From JAMHWF01 sp048500255 (lineage in GTDB: Bacteria; Pseudomonadota; Gammaproteobacteria; Burkholderiales; Burkholderiaceae_C), in contig JASNYH010000008.1 of the NCBI GenBank assembly GCA_048500255.1, forward strand, positions 98,440-162,439: DNA of 64,000 nt. The letters run 5' to 3'. The notes below the pieces were generated by a model. That model saw only the letters and a list, made by a program, of their open reading frames with translations. It made no database searches and was not told the DNA's origin. How positions within the stretch are numbered: the stretch's first letter is position 1; every line of letters starts with the position of its first letter. The position numbers and the translations under genes are program-made. Below, piece by piece: positions 33,578 to 40,974 of the stretch.

Positions 33578-34171
33578 ATGACCATGTCCCCGCCGATCAG
33601 CCGCTACCCCGTGCCCGCGCTCGACGATCTGCCCGACGACATACGCACGCGCATCCTCGAGGTGCAGGCCAAGGCCGGCTTCGTGCCCAACGTGTTCCTC
33701 ACGCTGGCGCACCGCCCCGACGAGTTCCGCGCCTTCATGGCCTACCACGACGCGCTGCTGCTGCGCGAATCGGGCCTGACGAAGGGCGAGAAGGAGATGA
33801 TCATCGTCGCGACGAGCAGCGCCAACGGCTGCCTCTACTGCGTCGTCGCGCACGGCGCGATCCTGCGCGTCTACGAGAAGAAACCGCTCGTCGCCGACCA
33901 GGTCGCGGTCAACTACCGCAAGGCCGACATCACGCCGCGCCAGAAGGCGATGCTCGACTTCGCGATGAAGGTCTGCAACGACTCGGCGACCGTCGGCGAC
34001 GCCGACTTCGACGCGCTGCGAGCGCACGGCTTCGGCGACGAGGACATCTGGGACATCGGCGCGATCACGGCGTTCTTCGGCCTCTCGAACCGCATGGCCA
34101 ACCTGATCTCCATGCGGCCGAACGACGAGTTCTACCTGATGGGTCGGGTACCGCGCGCGCCGAAGGGCTGA
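33578..34171 (+). CDS. Peroxidase-related / carboxymuconolactone decarboxylase-family protein
   Basis: A 197-residue alpha-helical protein of the AhpD/CMD group. It has the SxxxxxxCxxCxxxH redox centre: SSANGCLYCVVAHG (residues ~85-98), as in alkyl-hydroperoxidase-like proteins of the peroxidase-related subgroup (also known as YciW-like). GGAG 8 bases before the ATG sets the start. The gene lies 4 bases after msbA and its 3' end overlaps the convergent DmsC-like gene by 40 bases. It may reduce peroxides using the CxxC pair; the real substrate is not known. Confidence 0.83.
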   Translation: MTMSPPISRYPVPALDDLPDDIRTRILEVQAKAGFVPNVFLTLAHRPDEFRAFMAYHDALLLRESGLTKGEKEMIIVATSSANGCLYCVVAHGAILRVYEKKPLVADQVAVNYRKADITPRQKAMLDFAMKVCNDSATVGDADFDALRAHGFGDEDIWDIGAITAFFGLSNRMANLISMRPNDEFYLMGRVPRAPKG

Positions 34172-35049
34172 GACGGACTCTGGGCAGGCGTCACCGCCGC
34201 CGCCTCGCCGCGTCCGCGCGCCGGCGCGCGGGCGATGCGCGCACCGCGCATGTAACCCATGCGCGTGATCAGGATCGCCTTGAGCGCCCAGCCGGTCAGG
34301 GCGGCGATGGCGCCGCCGGCCGCGGCCAGCAGCGGGCTCGCTGCCGGGACGAAGCCGACCAGCGCGGCCAGCATCAGCACGGCGGCGGCGATGCGCAGGG
34401 CGCGCAGCGCGCGCGCCAGCGGTCGCTCGAACCATTCGAGCGTGCCCGCCGGGGGATTCGATTCGACGAGGCCGCGGCGCAGCGCTTCATGGGCCGCTTC
34501 GCGCGTCAGCGTCGCCAGCAGCGCGAGCGTCAGCATCGCCGTCGAATTCGAGCCGCCGAGCACGAGGAAGAGGCCCGTGCCTTCGGCCGCCGCCGTGGCA
34601 AGGATCAGGGGCACCGTGCGCGGATGCGACCAGGCGGGGATGGCGCGCGAGGCGCGCAGCATGCGCGCCTGGCAGTAGACGAAACCGGCGGCCAGCAGCG
34701 CCGAGGGCGCGAGCAATGCCGGCTCGCCGGTCCAGGCGGCCGCCGCGCAGCACACGACGAGCGGGCCGGCCAGGATCGCCTCGCGCGTCATCCACGAAGT
34801 CTGCGGATGGAAGAAGACATTCAGCGCGCGCCACGGCTTGCCGATCTCGAGCCACACCAGCGACAGCCCGGCCATCACGAACAGCATGCCGACGATCACC
34901 GGCACCGCGAGCACCACGTGCGCACCCGGCAGCGCCGCGGCCACGGCCGCCGCCACCACGAGGCCGGTGCCGGTGCCGCCGCCGATGAAGTTGCCGGCGG
35001 CGCGCAGGTCCCACTGTCCCTGCCGGCGCGCGAGTTGGCTTTGCCGCAT
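34132..35049 (-). CDS. DmsC/PadD-like membrane anchor of a molybdenum oxidoreductase
   Basis: A 305-residue inner-membrane protein with about eight hydrophobic segments and DmsC-family marks (QWDLRAAGNFIGGGTGTGLVV at the N-terminus; LVWLEIGKPWRALNVFFHPQTSWMTREAILAGPLV, residues ~60-95). It would anchor the Mo and Fe-S subunits to the membrane and pass electrons to the quinone pool. Its first base is the last base of the Fe-S gene stop (TGATG). PadD of phenylacetyl-CoA:acceptor oxidoreductase is the closest role suggested by context. The C-terminal end overlaps the convergent CMD gene by 40 bases, so the left border of the cassette is tightly packed. Confidence 0.75.
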   Translation of the reverse strand: MRQSQLARRQGQWDLRAAGNFIGGGTGTGLVVAAAVAAALPGAHVVLAVPVIVGMLFVMAGLSLVWLEIGKPWRALNVFFHPQTSWMTREAILAGPLVVCCAAAAWTGEPALLAPSALLAAGFVYCQARMLRASRAIPAWSHPRTVPLILATAAAEGTGLFLVLGGSNSTAMLTLALLATLTREAAHEALRRGLVESNPPAGTLEWFERPLARALRALRIAAAVLMLAALVGFVPAASPLLAAAGGAIAALTGWALKAILITRMGYMRGARIARAPARGRGEAAAVTPAQSPSQPFGARGTRPIR

Positions 35050-35702
35050 CACAGGCTCCCCTTGTCCCACAGGTAGTAGAAGCCCGGGCCGGTGCCCACG
35101 TCCTCGTGCATGCGGAACCACTGGTTCTCGGCGAGCAGGCGCGAGACGTTGCTGTCGGGGTCTTCGATGTCGCCGAACTGCAGGGCGCCGGAGATGCAGC
35201 TCTGAACGCACACCGGCGTCGCTGCCGGATCGACGCCGGGCGTCAAGCCCTGGGCGATGCCCGCGTCGACGCGGTGCGCGCAGAAGTCGCACTTCGTGAC
35301 CACGCCCACGCGTTGCGGGTCGGCGAGCCGGTCTTCGTGCGGCATCGCGGCGTCACCGAACGCGAACTCGGTGCTTTCGACCTTGTAGCGCGCCTCGTAG
35401 GGGCAGGCCATCATGCACGCCGAACAGCCGATGCACAGCGACTCGTCGATGGTGACGATGCCGTCGTCGCGCTTGCGCGTCGCGGTCGACGGGCAGACTT
35501 CGAGGCACGGCGGCTCATCGCAGTGCTGGCAGCCGGTCGGCACGAACACGCGCCGCACGTCGGGGTAGTCGCCGACTTCGAGGTCGAGCACGCGCCGCCA
35601 TTGCACGCCCGGCGGCGTGCCGCGGGTCTCCTTGCAGGCGGCGGTGCAGGTCTGGCAGCCGACGCAGCGGCGCAGGTCGGCGATCATCGCGTAACGGGTC
35701 AT
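35049..35702 (-). CDS. Four-cluster [4Fe-4S] ferredoxin-like electron transfer subunit (PadC/DmsB-like)
   Basis: A 217-residue protein with 16 cysteines in four [4Fe-4S] motifs of DmsB type: CVGCQTCTAAC (residues 13-23), CQHCDEPPCLEVC (58-70), CIGCSACMMAC (90-100), and CDFC...CVQSC split in the C-terminal half. It carries electrons from the Mo subunit to the membrane anchor. No Tat signal of its own. It is placed 13 bases after fdhD and directly before the anchor, so it is the beta subunit of the complex. The name PadC is by context with the PaaX-type regulator. Confidence 0.85.
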   Translation of the reverse strand: MTRYAMIADLRRCVGCQTCTAACKETRGTPPGVQWRRVLDLEVGDYPDVRRVFVPTGCQHCDEPPCLEVCPSTATRKRDDGIVTIDESLCIGCSACMMACPYEARYKVESTEFAFGDAAMPHEDRLADPQRVGVVTKCDFCAHRVDAGIAQGLTPGVDPAATPVCVQSCISGALQFGDIEDPDSNVSRLLAENQWFRMHEDVGTGPGFYYLWDKGSL

Positions 35703-35715
35703 GCGGTTTCCCTCT

Positions 35716-36618
35716 TCAGGCCCGGGTCGTGGGGTGCAGGCGCCAGGCATGCGTATAGACGGCGTGGCGGCCGTCGCGCACGAATCCCACCAGCGTCAGG
35801 CCGAGTTCGTGCGCGGTGCGGATGGCGAGCGCGGTCGGCGCCGACACCGCGGCCAGCAGCCCGGCGCCGGCCGCCGCCGCCTTCTGCACCATCTCGTAGC
35901 TCGCGCGGCTGGTGACGAGCAGCGCACCCGCGTCGGCCTTCTGCCGCGCGCGGGCGAGCGCACCGATCGTCTTGTCGAGCGCGTTGTGGCGGCCGACGTC
36001 CTCGCGCAGCGCGCAGAGCGCGCCGTCGGCGCCCATCCACGCCGCGGCATGGGTCGCGCCGGTGAGTTCGCGCAGCGTCTGCATCTGTTCCAGCCGGGTC
36101 ATCGCGGCGCCGAGCAGCGCCGGGTCGAAGCGCGAGCGCGCGGCCACGCCGCCGGGCGCGCGGTCGAAGTGCGCGAGGCTCTCGACGCCGCACAGCCCGC
36201 AGCCGGTGCGGCCGGCGAGCGTGCGGCGGCGCTCCTTCAGCGCTGCGAGGCGGCGCGCGGTCAGCCGCATCGAGACCACCAGGCCATGAGGATGGGCGCC
36301 GACGTCGAGATCGAGCACCTCCGTGGCGTCGGCGACGATGCCCTCGGTCAGCGAGAAACCAAGCGCGAAGTCCTCCAGCGCCTGCGGCGTGGCCATCATC
36401 ACGGCATGCGAGATGCCGTCGTATTCGAGGGCGACCGGGCGCTCCTCGCAGACCCAGTCGAGCCCGTCGTCCGCCACGCCGTCGCGCCAGCGCTGCACGC
36501 CCACCGAGACCAGCGGCACGTTCAGGTCGACGGGGTCGGTCATCAGCGCCTCGGCGAGGTCGTTCCCGTTGGCATCGGCGGCGCAGACGGCCGTCGGCAG
36601 CGCTTCGTGCGTGTTCAT
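35716..36618 (-). CDS. fdhD: Sulfur carrier protein FdhD
   Basis: A 300-residue protein that carries sulfur from a cysteine desulfurase to the bis-molybdopterin guanine dinucleotide cofactor, making the Mo=S form. The catalytic cysteines are Cys140 and Cys143 in RTGCGLCGVESL; other marks are LEDFALGFSLTEGIV and REDVGRHNALDKTIGAL (cofactor contact), and TSRASYEMVQKAA. It starts on an ATGA overlap with the molybdoenzyme gene. FdhD is best known for formate dehydrogenases; its insertion in this operon suggests that the neighbouring enzyme also needs a sulfurated cofactor. Confidence 0.93.
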   Translation of the reverse strand: MNTHEALPTAVCAADANGNDLAEALMTDPVDLNVPLVSVGVQRWRDGVADDGLDWVCEERPVALEYDGISHAVMMATPQALEDFALGFSLTEGIVADATEVLDLDVGAHPHGLVVSMRLTARRLAALKERRRTLAGRTGCGLCGVESLAHFDRAPGGVAARSRFDPALLGAAMTRLEQMQTLRELTGATHAAAWMGADGALCALREDVGRHNALDKTIGALARARQKADAGALLVTSRASYEMVQKAAAAGAGLLAAVSAPTALAIRTAHELGLTLVGFVRDGRHAVYTHAWRLHPTTRA

Positions 36619-39389
36619 GCGGTCACCGCCTGGGCCGCGGCCGCCGCGCCCTTCGCCGGCTCGGCCGGGTCGACGCGGGTGACCTTGACGCGCACGATGT
36701 CGGCGCCCGAGCCGGTGGCGTCGGTCAGCTGCAGCGCCACGCCCGACATCGGCGTCACCGCGTTGAGCGAGGGATAGTTCAGGTCCTTCGCGAACGGCGT
36801 CTTCCAGTGCTGGAACTGGCCGGGGATCACGATCGTGTCGGGGCGGCACCCCTGCACCAGCTCGACCTCGCCCCGCGTGTGGCCGTGCAGCGACGCGACC
36901 TCGACCCAGTCGCCGTCGCGGATGCCGAGGCGCCGCGCCGCGCCGGCGTTCATGATCACGCGGCCGTGGCCGCGGATGTTGTGCGCCACCTCGTCCATCA
37001 GCGGAATGCCGACGTTGTTGCCCGAGCTGTACTGCATGCTCTTGGTCGTGATGCCCCAGAACGGATAGTCGGCGGGGTCGCCGCCGCTGTCGCGCACCGC
37101 CTGCTCCCACAGACCCGGGATGTCGTGCCACGCCGGCAGCGCGCGGTACTCGTCGAGCTGGCTGTCCCAGAAGTGCACGCCGCGCTCGTGCAGGCGGCGC
37201 TTGAGCTCCTCGCCGATGCGCATCAGCCGCTCCTGGTACGGCAGCTCGTAGCGCAGGCCCTGCTCCTCCATCGTCGGCGTGAGATACCAGTCCACGCGGG
37301 TGTGCGGCACGGTGTAGAAGCCGCGCTCCTTCATCGCCGCCAGGCCGTGGATCTCGGCGCCGCCACTCAGCTCGGCGGTAGCCGCCTTGCACACGGCGTC
37401 CCAGATCGTGTCGACGTCGGGCACCTGGTCGGTTGGCAGGCGGAAGTCCCAGCCCTCGCCCTTGAGCGGCAGCAGCGCGGCGCCCTTGTTGATGCGCTCG
37501 ACGTACTTCTCGAGCAGGCCGGTGCGGCGCGCCAGCTCGGTGGCGATCCACGTGAAGTCGCGCGCGTCGCCCTGCGGCGCCACCACCGGCTGGCGCAGCA
37601 CGACGCCGCGGTGGGCCCAGGCCTGCTCGATGAACTTGGTGCCGCCGCAGCGGATCAGCTGCGTGCCTTCGAAGTCGGTGGCCTCGGGCAGCAGCAGGTC
37701 GGCCATGTGGTTGGTCTCGTCCTGCGTGTAGGCGAAGGCGACGACGAACGGCATCAGCGCGATGGTCTCGGTCAGACGCTCGATCTCCCAGAACGCCATC
37801 GCCGGGTTGGTGCGGTACGCGAACCAGATCTCGGGCAGCGACGGCTTGGGCCAGGCTTCGGGCGCCTCGCGCATGAACATCCACGCCAGATGGGTCGGCC
37901 CGAGCGCCTGGCTCCACGGCGAATTGCCCACGTGAGGAATCAGCGTGCGGTGGGCGTTGCGCCCGGTCGGCGTGGCCTGCCACTGGTCGGGCGTGGTGGC
38001 GTTGAAGTTGCAGGCCATGAAGCCGTCTTCGCCCGGCACGACGCTCAGCAGCCGGTTGTCGTGCGGCTTGTTCAGGCGCACCGTCGTGCCCAGCGTGCCG
38101 CCGGGGACTTCGAGCGCGCCGACCACGGCCGCCAGCACGGTGCGCGACCAGCAGCACTCGAACGCGCCCCAGCCGTTATTGACCGTCTTGCCCAGCGTCA
38201 CGGCGACCGGCCGGTACGGCAGCGTGCGGCCGTCGATCTCGATCGTCTGGCCGATGCAGGCGTTGTCGAGATATTCGAGCGCGACACGCCGAATCGTCGC
38301 CGCGGGCACGTCGCAGATGCCCTGCGCCCACTCCGGTGTGAAGCCGCGCATCGCCTCGACGGTCATCGACAGGCCGGTGCGTGCCGCGGCTTGCTCGAAG
38401 CGGCCGACTTCGCCGTCGGCGCGCTGCGTCACCGCCTCGGGCACGGTGAAGCCGCCGGTCAGCGCCGGGCGCACCCCCGGGGTGTCGAACGGCACCGCAC
38501 GGGCCGTCAGCTCGTCCCACACCAGCGGCTTGCGCGTCGCCGGATCGCGCAGGTAGTACTCGTCGGGGCCAACCAGGTACGGCGCCGCGGTGCGGTCGCG
38601 CAGGAACGCCGTGTCCAGCTTGTCGACGCCGGCCTCGCACAGCAGCACTTCGAGCATCGCGAGCATGAACGCAGGGTCGGTCTTGGGCTTGATCGGCACC
38701 CACTCGGCCGAGCAGCCGCCGGTTACCGACAGGTGCGGTTCGACATTGACGCGCTTGACGCCGCGGATGCGCGCATCGGCATGGCGCTTGACGGCGCATA
38801 CGCCGCCGGTGACTTCGACGTTGGCGCCGAACGAGACGATGTAGCGCGCGTTCGGCGTGTCGGCGCAGACGGTGAAGCCGCGGTGCCAGAACTCGCCGTA
38901 CAGGTGCTCGGAATGGGTGCACTTGACGCCCTGACCCGAGCCCATGCTGTAGTCGATCTGGCCCCACGCGGCGAGGAACGCCGGCAGCGTGCCCATGTAG
39001 CTGGCCGGCGTGCCGCCGTGGCCGAAGGTGGCGGCCACGCGCGGCAGGCCCTGCTCGTCGAGCAGGCCGCGCGCGCGGATGTCGCGCAACTTGGCGGCCA
39101 CCGTGTCGAGCGCCTCGTCCCAGCTGATCGGCACGAACCCGGGGTCCTCGTGGCGGCCCTTGCGCGGATTGGTGCGCTTCATCGGGGTGAGCACACGGTG
39201 CGGGTTGTAGGTCTTCTGCACCAGTCCGTAGGCGCGCACGCAGGGGCGGCCCAGCGCCGGATGCACGTCCGCGCCCTCGTGGTTCGGCTCGACGCACTGC
39301 GCCACGCCGTCCTTCACGCGCACACGAAGGAAGTCGGGGCCCGAGACGCAGTTGAAGCAGTAGGACGGGACGGACTTGATCTCGCTCAT
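36615..39389 (-). CDS. Molybdopterin oxidoreductase, PadB-like (putative phenylacetyl-CoA:acceptor oxidoreductase large subunit)
   Basis: A 924-residue DMSO-reductase-family enzyme with a bis-MGD cofactor. Domains in order: an N-terminal Fe-S part (cysteines 11, 14, 32 and 50), catalytic domains (YMGSGQGVKCTHSEHLYGEFWHRGF near 147-172; VSFGANVEVTGGVCAVKRHAD), and the C-terminal molydopterin-binding fold (SSGNNVGIPLMDEVAHN; RLGIRDGDWVEVASLHG). No Tat signal is evident, so a cytoplasmic location is likely. The neighbours (fdhD, PadC-like, PadD-like, PaaX family) suggest PadB, which oxidises phenylacetyl-CoA to phenylglyoxylate in denitrifiers. The first cysteine motif is CxxC without the usual third Cys four places later. 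I am sure of the family, only moderately of the substrate. Confidence 0.7.
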   Translation of the reverse strand: MSEIKSVPSYCFNCVSGPDFLRVRVKDGVAQCVEPNHEGADVHPALGRPCVRAYGLVQKTYNPHRVLTPMKRTNPRKGRHEDPGFVPISWDEALDTVAAKLRDIRARGLLDEQGLPRVAATFGHGGTPASYMGTLPAFLAAWGQIDYSMGSGQGVKCTHSEHLYGEFWHRGFTVCADTPNARYIVSFGANVEVTGGVCAVKRHADARIRGVKRVNVEPHLSVTGGCSAEWVPIKPKTDPAFMLAMLEVLLCEAGVDKLDTAFLRDRTAAPYLVGPDEYYLRDPATRKPLVWDELTARAVPFDTPGVRPALTGGFTVPEAVTQRADGEVGRFEQAAARTGLSMTVEAMRGFTPEWAQGICDVPAATIRRVALEYLDNACIGQTIEIDGRTLPYRPVAVTLGKTVNNGWGAFECCWSRTVLAAVVGALEVPGGTLGTTVRLNKPHDNRLLSVVPGEDGFMACNFNATTPDQWQATPTGRNAHRTLIPHVGNSPWSQALGPTHLAWMFMREAPEAWPKPSLPEIWFAYRTNPAMAFWEIERLTETIALMPFVVAFAYTQDETNHMADLLLPEATDFEGTQLIRCGGTKFIEQAWAHRGVVLRQPVVAPQGDARDFTWIATELARRTGLLEKYVERINKGAALLPLKGEGWDFRLPTDQVPDVDTIWDAVCKAATAELSGGAEIHGLAAMKERGFYTVPHTRVDWYLTPTMEEQGLRYELPYQERLMRIGEELKRRLHERGVHFWDSQLDEYRALPAWHDIPGLWEQAVRDSGGDPADYPFWGITTKSMQYSSGNNVGIPLMDEVAHNIRGHGRVIMNAGAARRLGIRDGDWVEVASLHGHTRGEVELVQGCRPDTIVIPGQFQHWKTPFAKDLNYPSLNAVTPMSGVALQLTDATGSGADIVRVKVTRVDPAEPAKGAAAAAQAVTA

Positions 39390-39430
39390 CTCATCTCCAG
39401 GCGTGGCGCAGGCGCCGATTTCGGTTCATT

Positions 39431-39460
39431 TGATACACTGTTAACCGCTTTCGTGTATCA
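39431..39460. promoter_or_regulatory. TGATACAC-N14-GTGTATCA inverted repeat (candidate PaaX operator)
   Basis: Perfect 8-bp arms (39431-39438 and 39453-39460) with a 14-base spacer lie 42 bases upstream of the molybdoenzyme ATG, within an unusually AT-rich stretch. PaaX boxes in enterobacteria are also inverted repeats with TGAT/ATCA ends, so binding by the adjacent PaaX-family protein is likely. Position would suit repression of the pad-like operon. Confidence 0.6.
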
Positions 39461-39539
39461 TGTCTGCGCGTGACGATGTCCGGATCGTAGCGCCGATCTA
39501 CCAAGTCATCCAGTACAACGAACCCCAAATGACAGGCAT

Positions 39540-39566
39540 TTCATATCTTCCGTTCTGATTCATATC
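39540..39566. promoter_or_regulatory. Direct repeat TTCATATC in the paaX promoter region
   Basis: TTCATATC occurs at 39540-39547 and 39559-39566, 19 bases apart (about two helical turns), in AT-rich DNA 35 bases before the paaX start. The second copy is part of TGATTCATATCA, again with TGAT/ATCA ends. It may be an autoregulatory site or another factor's site. Confidence 0.4.
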
Positions 39567-39600
39567 AAAGTGCTGTGCTTGATTTTTGTGTCACGTTGAA

Positions 39601-40545
39601 ATGACTCGCTCCAAGGACCCTCTCATCGCCGGCCTGCTCGAACGACTGGCGCCCAAGGCGAAATCGCTCATCGTCACGGTCTATGGCGACGCGATCGCGC
39701 ACCACGGCGGCAACGCCGGCCTGGGCTGCGTGATCGAGCTGATGAAACCGCTGGGCGTCAACGAGCGCACCGTGCGCACCTCGATGCATCGGCTGGCGGT
39801 GGAGGGCTGGTTCGAGCCGCGCGCCTTCGGTCGCCGCAGCGACTACCGGCTGACCGAAGTCGGCAGCCGCCGCTTCGCCGCGGCGCACGAGCGCCTGTAC
39901 CTGCCCACCCAGAAGCCCTGGGCCGGCCAGTGGACGATCGTCGCTCCCGGTCCGGCAGCGATCGACGCCGGCGCACGCGAGCGCCTGCAGCGCGACTTGA
40001 GCTGGCTGGGCTTCGGCCAGCTCGCCAGCGGCGTGATGCTGCACCCGGACCCCGACACCGACGAGCTGCGCGCGCTGCTCGCCGACGTGGGCCACCACGT
40101 GTTGGTGGTCAGCGGGCCGGCCGCCGCCTGGGTCGCGCCGCAGGTGCTCGACGAAGTCGTGCGCGCGGGCTGGAACCTGAAGCGCCTGGCGACGGAGTAC
40201 GAGGCTTTCCTGAACGCCTTCAGGCCAGTGTGGAACGCGCTGCAGCGCGACGATGCGCTCGATCCCGAGCGCAGCTTCGCGTTGCGCACGCTGCTGATGC
40301 ACGGCTACCGGCGCGCGATCCTGCGCGACCCGATGCTGCCCGACGAGCTGCTGCCGCACGACTGGCCCGGCGCCGCGGCGCGCGCGCTGTGCCGCAACCT
40401 GTACCGCCGGGTCGAGGCGGCGGCCGAGCGCCACGTGGATGCCGTGCTGTACACGGCCGAGGGACCGGTGCCGGACGCGCATGCTTCGTACTACGCGCGC
40501 TTCGGCGGATTGCGCGGCAGCGGCTCTGGCGCGGAGGCGCCTTAG
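39601..40545 (+). CDS. paaX: PaaX-family transcriptional regulator
   Basis: A 314-residue repressor with N-terminal winged helix (SLIVTVYGDAIAHHGGNAGLGCVIELMKPLGVNERTVRTSMHRLAVEGWFEPRAFGRRSDYRLTEVG, residues ~22-85) and the PaaX central and C-terminal domains (QKPWAGQWTIVAPG; LDPERSFALRTLLMHGYRRAILRDPMLPDELLPHDWPGAAAR). PaaX proteins bind phenylacetyl-CoA as inducer. It is divergent from the pad-like operon, 211 bases apart. A TTG at 39586 would add five residues; the ATG at 39601 seems better. No good ribosome binding site is visible for either. Confidence 0.9.
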   Translation: MTRSKDPLIAGLLERLAPKAKSLIVTVYGDAIAHHGGNAGLGCVIELMKPLGVNERTVRTSMHRLAVEGWFEPRAFGRRSDYRLTEVGSRRFAAAHERLYLPTQKPWAGQWTIVAPGPAAIDAGARERLQRDLSWLGFGQLASGVMLHPDPDTDELRALLADVGHHVLVVSGPAAAWVAPQVLDEVVRAGWNLKRLATEYEAFLNAFRPVWNALQRDDALDPERSFALRTLLMHGYRRAILRDPMLPDELLPHDWPGAAARALCRNLYRRVEAAAERHVDAVLYTAEGPVPDAHASYYARFGGLRGSGSGAEAP

Positions 40546-40586
40546 GGCAGGACGATGTCGTACTGCTCGGGTCCGACGGTTGCCGG
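40542..40586 (-). pseudogene. Relic of a second rng 3' end
   Basis: Read on the minus strand this 45-base piece gives TVGPEQYDIVLP and a TAA stop. The true rng end 430 bases away gives PTGSPERYDIVLL and a stop. Both run in the same direction, with an identical core ACGATGTCGTA. The relic overlaps the end of paaX by three bases. It looks like the end of a foreign or duplicated rng left by recombination or by island integration at this gene's 3' end. Confidence 0.6.
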
Positions 40587-40874
40587 TTAAGACTTGCTGA
40601 GGCTGTCGACTTTGCACTCCTGCGCGAGCTGGAAAGTTCGGCGCCCGACCTGAGCATCCCCGAACGCGCCCTCGAGGCCATCCGCACTGGCTGCACCTTC
40701 CTGGCATACAGCCCATTCAGTTGCCGCAAAGCACCGCCGGGTGACAACGGCTTCGTGCGCGAGTTGCTGATTTCCTTTGGCGCGGCCGGCTACGTCGCGC
40801 TGTTCGAGATCGTCGATGCCAAGACGGTGATCGTCGGCGCGATCCGGCACCAGCGCGAGGAGGACTACCGCTGA
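40587..40874 (+). pseudogene. N-terminally truncated RelE/ParE-type toxin gene
   Basis: An open frame of 96 codons whose protein is clearly ParE-like: LSIPERALEAIRTGCTFLAYSPFSCRK, then FVRELLISFGAAGYVALFEI and the final GAIRHQREEDYR. The normal first ~15 residues and an ATG/GTG start are missing; in-frame sequence upstream passes directly into the rng relic. No antitoxin gene is seen beside it. It is most likely a dead remnant. The following 40875-40974 stretch has no feature that I recognise. Confidence 0.7.
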
Positions 40875-40974
40875 AGGATGTCCGCGACCTGCACCGTCAC
40901 CGCTGCGAAACAGCGTCGATCCGAGCTGCGGGCAACTGCCCAGCGCGAGCTGGCGGCGATGGCTCCCGAAAATC

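Noticed and set aside
36615..39389. Formate dehydrogenase alpha subunit, because fdhD is in the operon
   Set aside because: The typical FDH cysteine motif and the Sec/Cys-His active-site context are not evident; the PaaX-type regulator and the PadC/PadD-like partners point elsewhere.
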